A stretch of 64,000 bases of DNA, taken from positions 6,793,118-6,857,117 of the forward strand of contig NC_079149.1 in assembly GCF_945859685.1 (NCBI RefSeq), in the 5' to 3' direction. A program made the position numbers and the translations under genes. Positions 37,246 to 49,922 of the stretch are shown piece by piece (positions within the stretch are counted from its first letter, which is position 1; every line of letters starts with the position of its first letter). Source of the stretch: Eupeodes corollae (lineage: Eukaryota > Arthropoda > Insecta > Diptera > Syrphidae). The notes beneath the pieces are model-generated. The model did no database searches. It saw only the letters and a list, made by a program, of their open reading frames with translations, and was not told the DNA's origin.

Positions 37246-38525
37246 ATAATGAACTATTTTGTCAGATACACATTAAGGTATATAGCTTACCTGTTAAGAT
37301 GAGCTGTTCTCTAACACATCAAACAATAAAAACAAAGTATCAGTCATTAAACTCCACCTCCAAAAACTCGTTTGACCTGTGATAGAATGGGAAAGATTTA
37401 TAGAAATGCTTCATAGAGATTATGTTAGAGCCATTTTGTCGCATTGAGAAAAATAACCTTAAAACCTTTACTAAGACTGAAAGTAGGAGTGCAGTAGTCA
37501 GTGTCTACCGAGATAATATCTAAGGGAATCAATTTCGTTGTGTTGCTGTGACCATAAGGTTTTGACAACCAGCTGTTTGATTCCTTCAGCCTAATAGCGC
37601 TGCAGGAAACTATGTATTTAATAAAAAGGTCGATTGGTAGAAGATCCAAAATAACGTTTAAGGCATCTGTTGGGCAAGTACGCATGGCCCTTCTTTAGCT
37701 TATAAATATTATAGGCTTTGCTAAGCAGGCCACCACACAATCGACCCATATGTTAAGATTGGACGTACTACGGCTGTGTAGATTTGCCCGTAAGATAAGC
37801 ATGCTGAGAGCTTTCGAGAGGTCGTCCAACTAGAATTTCTCTAATTTGGTAATCAAGAATGCGCAAGGTTTTAAGCATAAAAGATGTTAAGCTTATTGGT
37901 CTGAAATCCTTCGCGGATTCGTGGCCTCACCTATCCACTTTCGGGATAAAAACTACTTTGACCTGTCTCCACGACATGGGCACATGTTTGAGAAGGAGGC
38001 ATCCTTTGAAAATTTGTTCCAGCCATGAAGCTGCCATATCATGCAACTTTTGAAGCATAACTGGCAGTATGCCATCCATGGCTGGGGATTTATATGGAGA
38101 AGAAGTATTGATGGCCCTCAAAATATCCATAGCTCCATATGAGCTACGTTCAGCTCTGTGGTTTCAAGCGGTTCGGGGGTATCACTCTCGCAACCCGGAA
38201 AGTTCGTCTTTATCAGTAGCTCAAGAGATTCGGCTGGAGAGGCTGTCCAGGGTCCATCAGGCTTTTTTAGAAATGAAGGTTTACTATGTTCCTTCGATAA
38301 AACTTTTCTAAGCCTTGCAGAGTACTTTATGTCTTCGATTGATTGACAGTATTTTCTTCAGCCTTGTCTTTTGGCTGATTAAAGGGCTTGCTTGTAAATT
38401 TTAAGAGAGTCTTTATAGGGTTGGTAAAACTTATGTTTGTGTCAGATATTGAAAATTGTACTCGTCATTTTCTTAATACTGGACAGTTCTTCATTCCACA
38501 AAGAAGGAAGGGTTTTACGGCTATA
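37246..38525 (-). mobile_element. LOA/I-like LINE relic, copy 2, internally deleted
   Basis: A second member of the same broad family lies immediately upstream in the same direction. On the minus strand, from about 38510: a pre-RT segment (LPSLWNEELSSIKKMTS, DIKYSARLRKVLSKEHSKPS), then SPYKSPAMDGILPVMLQKLH and PMSWRQVKVVFIPKVD at 37927-38130. The sequence then skips the catalytic palm and continues with the post-RT part: a PILTYG-like patch near 37760, then LLPIDLFIKYIVSCSAIRLK at 37425-37685. RNase H and the 3' end are absent. This copy is more diverged than its neighbour, and the junction near 37.25 kb is uncertain. Confidence 0.8.
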
Positions 38526-41500
38526 TTAACCTTTTGATGTGACTTATTATGAAATTTCCTATTCCTTAACCTTGTTCCAAAATTTAAGTTGGAGTTCTTT
38601 ATAGGTTGTCAAACTTCCGTCAATATGAGAAATGACAGCCACTAACACTTTGCAAAAATTAAAGTTGGTGTCAACTTTGAATTTATTGGTGAATAAAGCA
38701 TATAGAAATTTCTACCAGTATTTTTGTATGGTTAAAAGAGCACAAGAGATTAAAAGCGAAATTAAATAAAAACGTCAAAAAAATATTCAACCAATTTTGT
38801 GCGCTGCGGAAAAATGGACTTACATAATATCTATAGAAAATGCATCTCAATTTCTCCACTTGATTTAATATGCAATCAAAGATTTCACTTAGTCGTATTC
38901 CCTGTCAAAATAAAATTTGCATCTAAGTAACACACAAATTTCATCTCAAGCAAACCATCTATCGCTTCTGGTTGATAAAGCCATTAATTATGTATTCTGT
39001 TTATTATTTCTTTCTTATATCAAGACCCAACAACTATTATGTACCTTAAAGCTTATGACACCACCGCACCGGAATGTTACAGCAGCGACAGTCCCTTTGG
39101 GGCGGTGGAAATTGAAACTAATAATAGGAAATAACTGACAGCACATCTATATCCACTACTTGGTTCATTCACAATTCAAATTGAATGTTATGTTATGGAA
39201 ATTTGATTACAACAACAATAAACCTTAAGTCGCACAACAAAACAAAATAAAACACACATAAAACACACTCAGACCTTAGACTCATAGCGCAGCGACAAAA
39301 GCTGGCGGATTTGACAGCTGCAGATGGCGATGGCGGCTTGTTGGCGGCTAACCGACGAACTAAACTAACAAAACGAGGCGGACGGCAGGCAGATGAAATT
39401 AAAAATTCACAATGACTAATGGTGTCGTTGTTCGCGCTTAAATATTCGCATGCTTGGTGCATGCATGTTGCATATGCATATTTTTTTATTGCATGAAGTG
39501 CGCATGGTTTTTTTGTTTTTGCTGTTCATGGAATATCGTGGTGAGAAACTGAGTGCGATCGACAGTCGACATTTATTGCTTGTGAATTTCTTAGGTCACC
39601 AGGTCAATTCCAAGTCGCTCATTCACAATAGAGTGTTTTTAGTTGTACAACACTGACAGACAGAGGGAGATAGTTAGGGTAAAGAATGCATTTGAAATGT
39701 AGTACTTCCTTCAATGATCATCAATATTCAAGGCCTTTGAGGTTATTTAAACAATCAAATTGCAAGTCTACTCATAAATCATTGTGTTCGGATAAGATTG
39801 GAGCATTCTTTGGTTTTGGGCATTATAACCCCCACTCATAGCTTTATATACATAACTCTACAACATGCGGCGGTTACTGGCTTTCACCTCATAAATATTT
39901 TAATCTGTGAAAAGCGGACGGACAGCAGCAACAGCACAGCAGCTGTTGTCCGCTTCTGATACTTGCGCTGGCATTTGATGATGAACAAGAACGAGTATAA
40001 CTATGAACAACAAACGAGACTGCAGTGCATAATCTAGCAGAGCTTATATTCTAAAGATTGATTCTTTCTTAAAGACGTTCTTCACAATGGTTATTCACAG
40101 AGTGTGCAATGATGTAGCTCAACCTATATAAACGCATAGCTACATAAGTTGGATGGCCTTAGTAGGTCTTGCAATTCTGCTCTTGGAATAACATTAACCT
40201 AAAATTTTATATGATGGAAGATGTGATGTTGATGCATCTTCAAGCTATACATAAAGTGAGAAAGATGCTTTAAGAAATAGAATGGAATTCCTTATTGATT
40301 GGTGATGATGTTGACCTTCGCACTGGATGAAATGGAATTCTATGTTTAAACTTTTCCCCCAGAGTTATCTTCTCGTCTTTTGCTTCTTCTCAAAAAAGTT
40401 GTCGAGTCAGATTGAACAGTCTATCTATATACATAAGTGGCCTAGATACAATTCAGCCAACTCAACTGACACATGACATGTGAGTTGAGTATCGATTCAA
40501 TTTAATTTAAATTAAACCTTCTTTTGACAGGTTTCCTTGGTTCTTAAATCGTGTGCGTCTACACATCATTGCCAGATAAATGTTTCTTTTACACCAAAAG
40601 AGAATTATACGAGTGATATAAATGACAGACGAATTTAATTTATGCAAATCTTTTAACCGGAATTCAAAAATTTGTTTCATTGTAAACATTTTAACGTCGT
40701 CGTGCGTCGTCGTCTGTTCGATACAATACAAACAACGAAGGTATCCATACATAATGCCTATTTAATATCAAAGGAAAAGAAAAACAAAAGTTAGACTTTT
40801 TGACACATTACGCCTACGGTTACGTCAAATAGATTTATTGCCAAATGGCAGGGTGTCAAGATTTTCCACCATACATCAGATAGAGCTAAAAATATAATGA
40901 CGGCATCAAAAGACAAAAAAAAAACGCACGTAAAAGTTACTTTATGAATGTTGTAAAGATCTTTGTTTACATTTGGTTATATCTATCTATGTTTTAGATC
41001 TTTGGTTTTTGGAATAACTGCAGAAACTAAGTTTCATAGAGTGCAAACTAATTTTTTTTTTTCGTTAAGTTTCCTGTCAGTTGCACTTTCGTTCAATAAA
41101 ATATAATCAAATGTTTTAAGTGGATAGCACACTATTTACTTAACTTAAATTGTTTTTTTTTTTTAATCTATTTCAACATATGTACATGTATGGTCTTACG
41201 ATTTAACTTGTTTAAGGATACAAATTATATTTGTTATCAATTGTCAAATGTCAATCAATAGTAGGAAAGAAATAGCTCACTCATGATTTGTATAGGCAAA
41301 CCTTACAATATTTAATCATATTCAAGAAACAATTTTGAAACAACTTAAACATTACAATTATGTTTGATCAGAAAACTAGCACAAAAGTTTTGTTTTTACT
41401 TTATTTGACGTTTCTTATTATTGGAGAAATTAATCTCAAGTCTCACATTTACTTATAAGAATCAATTAAATACCAAATGCTTCTCTCTAGTTGTAATTTT

Positions 41501-41919
41501 ATGGCCGTTTCACCAGTTGAGTCTCAAAATTATAAAACTTCAAGTTGACAGTGACCTTTAGAACTGTCAACTGTCACTTTATTCATATTATCCAAATTCA
41601 CATTAAAGTTGTTGACATTTCTAAGTTATCTAATTTCTTTCACATTAACCTGTGTGCTTCTTCACCAAGTCCTATTTTCTCTTAACCCTAATCTATTCCT
41701 ACAACCCAAAACCATTACTTAGGTCAATTTTACAAAAGACAAAAAATAGTAGTTCCTATTTTTATCTTTGTTGTGTCATCTTCTTTAATTCTGTCCTATT
41801 TCGAAATTTACCATCACAACACACAACGAGGTCACCGAAAATATTCCAGTCTTGCAAAATAACCAATCGAAGACCTTTGTCTCCAAGAAGAAATAGATAA
41901 GACTTTTGTCTTTGGACCT
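38526..41919. other. Non-coding DNA, no recognisable gene
   Basis: AT-rich DNA with GC-richer patches near 39.29-39.38 kb and 39.9-40.0 kb. A segment at about 38603-38725 resembles 31212-31325 (GTCAAACTT..GTCAATAT, AATGACAGC, GGTGAATAAAGCATA), so it is part of a dispersed repeat. A short perfect stem, AAGCGGAC/GTCCGCTT, occurs at 39912-39955. No gene is recognised. Confidence 0.45.
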
Positions 41920-41940
41920 CAGACAGACAGACAGACAGAA
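41920..41940 (+). repeat. (CAGA)n microsatellite
   Basis: Five tandem CAGA units. Confidence 0.9.
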
Positions 41941-42580
41941 AGATAGAAACAAAACGAAAAAAACAATGAATGTAAATTACATTATTTGCATGCAGACATA
42001 AACGAAAAAGAGATTTCCCCTCAAGGAGTGCAAGTTCTTGCTCTTGCTTTTGCACTGGAGCCTTCTGGAAATCTATGGTCAAAAGAGATAAGGGGACAGT
42101 AATTTATTTCAATCACTTCGCCAGCAGCAACAGCTTCTTCTAACCGTTAAAATTCCTCATTCTTGTTGGAGGATTCTTTGGTGTTTGCATGTAGATGGCT
42201 CTGCAAGTCTTTTTTTCTACCCAAGACTGCTGATGATGGTATAGGAAACAGAGGCTAGATTCTAAGTCCATATAGAGGTCCCCGCGAATGACAGCTATCG
42301 TGGTTGAAACCGGGCATTAGTTGGAAACCAAAAACTAAGAAAAAAAACCTTGTAAGATTATAAAAATGTACATTGACGATAGAGGACGTTGTCGCGTTGT
42401 CTTGGTCCGTTGTTTTGTTGTTGTTGATGTCGTCGTCTTTTTGGTCGTCATCACATAGCATCACCTCCTCCAGGCTGTCGTCCCGTTCCTGTCTGCTTAA
42501 TACCCTTCAAAGAGGCGAAATGCTTAGTGGAGAGTTAGTTCTTCTTTTATATTGTCGTGATGCCCACTCGCTTCTCATCC

Positions 42581-42648
42581 ATGATGATGATGATGATGAT
42601 GATGATGACGATGGTGATGATGATGATGATGATGATGATCGTGATGAA
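42581..42648 (+). repeat. (GAT)n microsatellite
   Basis: About 22 mostly perfect GAT triplets with a few GAC/GGT/CGT interruptions. It creates long but spurious Asp- or Met-rich and His-rich frames on both strands. Confidence 0.95.
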
Positions 42649-42992
42649 CTGTTATCTAACCAAAGTCAATTCGCGTGGTTACCCTTTTTCTTCGTCGTCC
42701 ATCTCCATATCTATCTGCACTGCCACGGATGAGTGCTAGATGGACGGCTTGATGATGATAATAATGACGATGATGATGATGGCAAGTTCTATCATTTGAT
42801 TTTACCTTGGATGGTGCTGATGATCGACCATGGGATGAAGCATGAAGATGAAGACGCGCGAGGACAACATAGAATTCTTTAAATACAGAACATGAGAGAT
42901 CCTCATCCTCACAGCCGGGCCGGCCATGCCGAAGGCAGTCGTCATTTTTGTTGTCCGGCGTTGTGTCGCGTTGTCTTGGGATGGGATGTCTT

Positions 42993-43015
42993 GTCTGGTC
43001 TGGTCTGGTCTGGTC
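42993..43015 (+). repeat. (TCTGG)n short tandem repeat
   Basis: Four units of TCTGG in a GC-richer, repeat-prone stretch (42.4-43.16 kb). Open frames of up to 139 codons here are low-complexity translations. Confidence 0.8.
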
Positions 43016-43160
43016 AATTTTGTTCGCTGTTCTGTTCTGATGATGTTCTGGCCTGGTCTGTGCCAATGACAACAAGAATATAAGAGGATGTGTGGAGGAA
43101 GACGATTTTTTGAAGACGACAACGTCGAAGATGTCGTCGACATTTTATGCACACAAGACA

Positions 43161-45472
43161 TGCAGTTCTTCTTCTTCTTTTTCTATCTAAGTTTGTTTTC
43201 TTTTTTTCGCTGTTAATGTATAGGGTAAATTGAATTTGTCGTTTCTTCTTTGAATTAAAATAAAAATGTCAAAATGCATATTTTTATAAATTAAAGATTT
43301 AAGTCTTTTTCTCATGACGTTTACGAAATACAGGGTATCACGACGTCAAAATGAATCATCTAAAGAAGTTTGTTTGTGACATATTATTTACCCTAGTGTT
43401 TTACAGTTGTCTAATTTCATTCAAATACCATGAACAAAAAAGTGCTATTGTGAATTTAAAATTTATATTTGACAGCTATTATTAAATTTAACTTGGAAGT
43501 TGATAAAGTAACCTTCATCTAGAAGTTGTTTAAAAATATTGAGAATTAATCACCTGTCAAATCGTACCTTATGTGTATGTACCTTAATTGTTTGGCCACT
43601 TTTTGACAATTTTCACTTTACATATTTTCCTGAACATCCAGTGTAAGATCAGAAGTATCATTTACTATAAACCAAAGTAGTGTCAAAATTAAGGTGAAAT
43701 TCGAAGATTTTTTTTGCTATGTTTTGGAACGCATCCGTTTTCTTGATTAAGTTGTAATTTTACATTTGACAGTTCACAGTGAACTTTTTGTGTTTGAAAT
43801 TACTAAAGGCCACAAATGTTTTCAGTTATTAATGATTGTAAAGAAAAAGCATAATACTGGCTTACGGTTCCTTTTGAAGGGGCTTTAAGTTTTTGACATT
43901 TTATAACTCAATACTGATATAAACATTGCAATGGCTTAAATATTAAACCAAGCATAGGGTAAGTTCTTCAAGGTTGTACTTATAAAAAACCCACATTATA
44001 ACCTTTTTCTGTTGATACCTTCAATTTTTTTTATATTGGGTCTACAACCCGTCATCATCATCGTCGTCCTGAGTTTGTGGGTTTTCTTTGGATGATGATT
44101 TTCTTTTTCTAACCACATGCCATGATGTAGTCAGGTATTTATAGCCAATTGATTGGCTCCAACGTAATCTCGTCTTATCCCAATCCTCGTGTCTTGCTCC
44201 GTCGAGATAATGACGACGACAACCCAAACTGCTCGTCGATGGATGTGGATGCAAGTAACTATACAGATGTGGATATTGTTCTATGGCGCGGTGGTGCTAA
44301 AATACGTTCCAAAGTGATGCTGTTTCCATCGTGTTTTCCATCTCCTATAAAATATCATGTATAAATATATCTATGGATGGAGACTTTTGTTCGCCTTCTA
44401 TAGACTTATAACCTAGGCAATGCCGAAGGTATTTGTCCCGAAACCAGCCAGGCGACGACGCTCGAAGACTACAAATAGCGACGACCGCTGCCGCACCGCA
44501 CCGCAGCCAACAACAACTTTATGTTACCAACGCTGGGCGCTAGGGGGACTACGATGGGATGCAATGTGTTAGGTTTTTCTGTTTTGTGTGTTTGATGTCT
44601 TATGTGTATTTGCCTATGTTGCAACAAGAATTCCGGTTTTTTAGTAGGTTTCAAGTTCTTTGCAATTTTCTTCCTTTCTTTAAAGATCGAATCGAAGAAG
44701 TGAGAGGAAAAACTGCAAAAACCGGACGCCAAGAAAAACTAAACAAATTTTCTAACTTCTTATGCCTTAAGTGCATTTGTCTATACATATATTTCCAGTT
44801 GACAACAACCTTCGTTGACGACAATCGACCGACCGACGACGATACACAGGGAGCTATTTCCTATTCCTATGCATAAGAAAGTGTAGACAGACCCTTCGCG
44901 CACAATGACATTTTGTGTCCCGTGTCTCCTGTCATCGAGATGTCGATATTGCCAAGAGGTATTTATGTATACAGCACAGCGAGCGCCTACAGTAGGTGCT
45001 GATAAGCTTACAAGGCATCAAATATATGTTCATATACTTAATGCTTCAATGGCGCCATCAAGCATATCCTTCGTGTTACTTCGAGCTCTCTTCACCATCA
45101 CCACTTTAAGGAGTAGTACCTACTACTTCTTCCTTAGATGCTTCATTGGAATTTACGCAATAAGTTTTGCACCAAAGACAAAGGCAGCTGGACATAAAAG
45201 AGAGAGAGAGCGAAAAACAGTACAAAAAACAGACACAAAAGTAAAAATTAAAATTCAATTAAAATTGACGAATGGTATGGTTGTCATTGAAATTGCAGAT
45301 AGAAAGATACTCACACAAAAGAGATACCAACATTTCAAACATACAACGAACCAACAAAATAAAAGTAATTTAATATGGACGAACGTTTGACAGAAAGACT
45401 TAAGTCTCTGCAAATGACATTTCAGAAGAAAAAAAAACATCAACAACAACTAAAACAAAAAACCATTGAAAG
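43161..45472. other. Non-coding DNA, possibly 5'-UTR or promoter in its right part
   Basis: AT-rich to 44.0 kb, then GC-richer. An open frame of 161 codons at 44905-45390 has no recognisable family and ends in Lys/Gln/Asn-rich sequence. The final 100 bases (CAACAACAACTAAAACAAAA) look like a fly 5' leader and run into the possible short exon at 45473. Confidence 0.35.
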
Positions 45473-45505
45473 ATGGACGCTTGCCTTGGTGACTTTTGTA
45501 TAAAG
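45473..45505 (+). CDS. Possible 11-codon first coding exon
   Basis: AAAGATGG is a good fly start context. The frame reads MDACLGDFCIK and stops exactly, in phase 0, at AAG|GTAAGTAC, a full-consensus splice donor. The preceding leader is rich in CAA/AAC like many fly 5' UTRs. Short N-terminal exons followed by large introns are common in flies. I do not recognise the peptide and no partner exon was found within the window. A chance ATG beside a chance donor is a real alternative. Confidence 0.3.
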
Positions 45506-46836
45506 GTAAGTACATACTTGTTTTATGTTTAGAGCTTGTGGTGAGTTTTTTCTTTTTGTTTTTAATAAAAACCTGGTATTATGTTTTTGATGATGGAAAT
45601 TATTTTTATCGGACTTGTAAGAGAAGAGTGTTGTTAACAGTCGCATCATCATCATCAGCATTATTACCATCAACACAATTTTGAATGACAATTTGTGAAT
45701 TTTCTGCTTTGTGTATCGTGTTGATGACATTTAGACACAAAGACATTTTTTTATTTTCACTGTTGTTTTCAGATTCAAATTCAAGGTAAAATGGGTTGAG
45801 GCTGACGGACGGTCAGAATTAAAGAGTGGGATGTTTTTCTTCTTCGTTTTTTTCCTAAGTGAAGATGGACAATGGAAGAGTGTGATGATTCTTTCAATTT
45901 TCAAAAAGTGAGACCTAAAATTTGTAATCGGTTGTCGTTAAAGTTAAATTAGAGAAAATGGGAAAAGTTATAAATGGGTTAAAAATACGTGCGTGGAAGC
46001 AAAGTATAACAGAACCTTAGTATAGTGTCTGAAAGATCTCATTTAATTTTCTCCAACATGCTTGACAGTTCTTAAAAAGACTTTGAAAGTTAATTTAACG
46101 AGTGGAGATTATAGTTCTTTAGTAACGCATGAAGTCAAATGCTCAGTAATTACCCAAATACACGCTTTATCTCAATCTCATAAATCCTTATCACGAGCGT
46201 GTTCACATATTATATAGAAGTGGGAAGTTTGTATCCATCATTTTGATATGACAAAGGTAAAGTACCTGGATTTGACGTGAAACGAAAGTTATTGAAGTTT
46301 GCGAGAAACTTTGACCTATTTTATTTTTATTTGCAAATTAATCAAAGAAGACAAAACAAGAAAAATAATCTTTAAACATCTCTCAAAACAGCACATTAAG
46401 TCATAAAGATAAAGACGACTCTCGTAGGTATTTCCTGAGTCAGTAATAGAACTTACGAAATTTTAAATACATTCTGCATCATCTTATAAGGTTTGTAATA
46501 AGTTTCTTGTGTTTGAAAGGTAACAATCATTTGAAATGCAAAAATCCAATATGCAAGCGAAGGTCGCATGACAAACCTACAGAAGTTGACAAAAATTGTT
46601 TATATATCAATTAATTTAAAAATGCTTAGGTACATACTTATATGTATGTCTCAAACCAACAAAATGATTTTCACTTATTCAGTAACAATTAAAATTACAG
46701 TGAAACTGTCAATGTCAAAATATGGCTGCCATTTTAAAATATGTGTCATAGAAACCTCTTTAATTTTAATTTATCATGAAATTGATTTTTTATTTACATA
46801 TGTATATACAAAAATTCTCAGAAAAGAATTTTGTTT
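45506..46836. other. Non-coding DNA following the possible exon
   Basis: AT-rich DNA with short chance frames. If the exon at 45473 is real, this is the start of its intron. Nothing else is seen. Confidence 0.4.
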
Positions 46837-47527
46837 CACAGTTTTAAAAGAAAGTGACAAGAACTGTCAGATTTATATAGTTATTAATAATTAATTTTAC
46901 CATTGATTCCAGAAGAATGGATGAGAATTTTGTGTCTACGTGTGAACAGTCCAAGATTCTTGTGTGTAAACTTTAATAAGAAACGTCAAAAAGTCGTCAA
47001 CCTACTGTTTTTGAATTAGGGGGCATTTTTTCGCAGTTTTAAAAGCAAGTGACAAGAACTGTCAGATTTGTAGTTATTAATAATTAATTTCACCATTAAT
47101 TTCAATTCACATTGATCTAAACAACAAATGATTCTCCGGGTTGATTGTTTTATACTAAAAAGAAAAATTAATGAGAATTTTGTATCTTCGTGTGAACAGA
47201 TATTTGTGTGGAAACTTTAAAAATATAAGTCAAAATGTCGCCAACCTACTGTTTTTGAATTAGAGGGCGACATCTTTTTTTCGCAGTTTTAAAAGCAATT
47301 GAGAAGAACTGTCAGATTTGTAGTTATCAATAATTGATTTTAATTAATTTTAGTTCACATTGATCTGAGCAATCCCGTGCGTCGATTGCTTTATACTTAA
47401 AAGAAGAATGGGTGACAATTTTGTATCTTCGTGTGAACAGTCCGACATATTTGTGTGGAAATTTTAATAAGAAACGTCAAAAAGTCACCAACCTACTGTT
47501 TTTGAATTAAAGGGCATCCTTTTGCGA
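46837..47527 (+). repeat. 245-bp tandem repeat, nearly three copies
   Basis: The landmark CCTACTGTTTTTGAATTA occurs at 47001, 47245 and 47492 (spacing 244 and 247). Each unit also carries CAGTTTTAAAAG, GAACTGTCAGATTT, AGTTATTAATAATTAATTT, CGTGTGAACAG and TTTGTGTGGAAA. The first unit lacks about 50 bases found in the others. The small palindrome TGACAAGAACTGTCA occurs in the first two units; in the third it is degraded. No coding potential; function unknown. Confidence 0.85.
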
Positions 47528-49904
47528 TGTTCATTGCTTTAAAAGCATTGAGCTAATATTACAAAGAATCGTCTCAAGACTAAATTCATTTTCACTTATT
47601 TCGTCAAATGAACTTCACTTAAATGTCTCGCCTTCTTATCCTATTTTGGGGTGAGTTCACTTAACAAAAATCATGTAAACAGAAAAATTCCACATTTTTC
47701 CCACAAATTATCAAAGCACACATTAGGCTCGTCTGCATCGGAATATTCATCCCAAGATTACTAATTAGAACAATTTTTTTGTCAGTCCTCTTAAGAATTA
47801 TCTTTCCTGGTTAAAACCATCCTAAAAGGATTATAACCACTTCCATTATTTTAATTTGTATACGGAACAAGAATAAAAATGTTGTCTTAACCATGCTTCA
47901 CCTTTCCCTTGCGTGAAGAACGACAAAGTACAGAAAACTACCTGTGCTAGAACTACTTGATACTTCACAAAAAAAAGGGACATGTTAACATTTCCCAAAG
48001 GGTCTTTGGGTCAAAATGTATTAAATGGCTCATTTTACGCCAGGTTGTTAAGAAAAAGGTTAAGGTTGTAAGGTTTTTGCAATGTTTATGTAAATTAATT
48101 TTGAAAATTATTCACTCTCTCAAAAAAAATCTCACGCAACTTAATTTGGTTTTTGGATTGGAAATTGTTAATGCTCCTTTTTCTTCTGAGAGCAAAATGA
48201 TTTTATGGGAATGTGTTTTTAGAACTTATTTAAAAAGTAAAGGCTCTTAGTGATTAAGAAATTCTTTTTAATTTTATAAGGTAAAGTTTCAACTGGGGTT
48301 GTCAAAGTAAGTCAAACAAATCTTTGAAATTCGTTAAGTTCATATTCGTTCAATTTAATTTTAACGATATGTCATTCCGAATAGCATATTTTTCTCAGAT
48401 CTATAGAGAAATATTTCCTTCTTTTAGGGCACTTCTTAAACGTCAATTTGGTTTTGATATAACATCGCAAGTTTTTTAAATATTACATAAAGTTTGTACA
48501 AACTTGAGATACATAAATTATGAAAGTCGGAAGCAAAGTTTTAAGAGTACAATTACTAAAAATGCTTCCGAAGAAGCCTTTAAGCCCTCTAAATAAAGTG
48601 ATATAACAATTTCATACGATAGCTAAGTCTTAGCTCTAAAACACCATAAGTTGTGTTATTTCAGTTAAACTTGTGCCCTTTGGCTTCTGCGATGCTACTG
48701 TGAGTGAAAGTGATGAACAGATATAGAAATAAGAGTACTGGTGCAGTAATCAACAAAAAACAAAAAGCACTCTTAATTATAGATACTCCTGAACAAACTT
48801 CAAACAACCTGAGGGCCTAAAATCTATTAAAACCTCACTTTCCAGATTGATCTCGATGCAACCAAGTGATTTCGTGACACGCCAAGTGCGTTTATATTCA
48901 TCCGCCAAAAAAAAATAACAACCATACACGACACAACACACGCTATTATACAATGACGTTTTTGGATAATTTGAAGTTTTTGTTTTTTTGTTTTTGTTTG
49001 ACATTTCATTCCAAGAAAAGTTAATGTGTCATTAGGGTAACAACACACTGAGTTGATGGCTGTGAGTGAAAAGAAAGTCAACATCAATTCACTTAGAAAA
49101 GAATGTAGAAGAAATGATAAAACTTATTGACTTTATCATACATCACACACATTCCAACTTGGCATCTTATGAGACTTAAGGTTTTTTTTTAAAAAAAAAG
49201 GTGAAGGTCGCTGTCAGAGCCTAGAAAAAATGAATATACCTAAGTCCATCATTTAAATTTACCCTTTCGTGAGGTAAAATTTTGTATGTCAACGTTTTGT
49301 TATCTTTTCATTTTGTTTGTTAATCAGAACAATTTGTGCAAATGAGTTTACTTAGCCAATCTGTGATTTAATGATAAGATAAGATAAACATGAGTTTATC
49401 AGCAAAAATGTGTGGTACAGTTTAAAAGAGTAGAAGCAATGATTTAACTGCATATTAATGTTTTTTCACAATGTTCTTAATTAGAAGGGTTTTCAATTGA
49501 GGTTATTTTTTTACAGATCAGTTTATCATTCAAGTGACTTTCAATTTGAGAAAAAAAAATATGTTGAAGTATGTTGCTTATTTTTCATTTGTTTATTTAG
49601 ATGGGAAGTTATTTTTACTACCCGTGTCAGAGCAAATAACAATTAACACATGTCAGATTTTTTTTGTTGAAACATAAACAATAGAATATACGCAAAATTT
49701 TCTATTTGTCTTTTTTTGAAATTAATAAACAAATTATTTTGAAAACATTTTTTTGTATGCTTAACAACATTTTCTTTAAAAAAAAAAACCTTTTTAAGAA
49801 AGATAAACAAAGTGTTTGCTCTAGACAATAACTGAATAGTATCAGTTTTTAACTTCTTTTTCATCGCTCAAAATAATTAAGAAGCTTTACAATATGATAA
49901 AGAA
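47528..49904. other. Non-coding DNA, no recognisable gene
   Basis: AT-rich DNA. The open frames at 47957-48250 (plus) and 48777-49087 (minus) lack recognisable features. Nothing else is seen. Confidence 0.45.
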
Positions 49905-49922
49905 TGGCGCCCAACATGGACC
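49905..49922 (+). other. tRNA-Lys primer-binding-site-like sequence
   Basis: TGGCGCCCAACATGGACC matches the complement of the 3' end of fly tRNA-Lys(CTT), TGGCGCCCAACGTGGGGC as I recall it, at 15 of 18 positions, including the first 11. LTR retroelements place such a site just after the left LTR. No gag/pol sequence or LTR pair is seen nearby, so it may be a lone relic or an isolated copy of the core found in the array at 59.4-61.0 kb. Confidence 0.4.

Noticed and set aside
42373..43161. Asp-rich, Met-rich and His-rich frames up to 139 codons
   Set aside because: They are produced by the GAT and TCTGG microsatellites.
44905..45390. 161-codon open frame
   Set aside because: No domain, low-complexity Lys/Gln/Asn-rich end, and no splice or start evidence; kept only as part of a possible 5' region.
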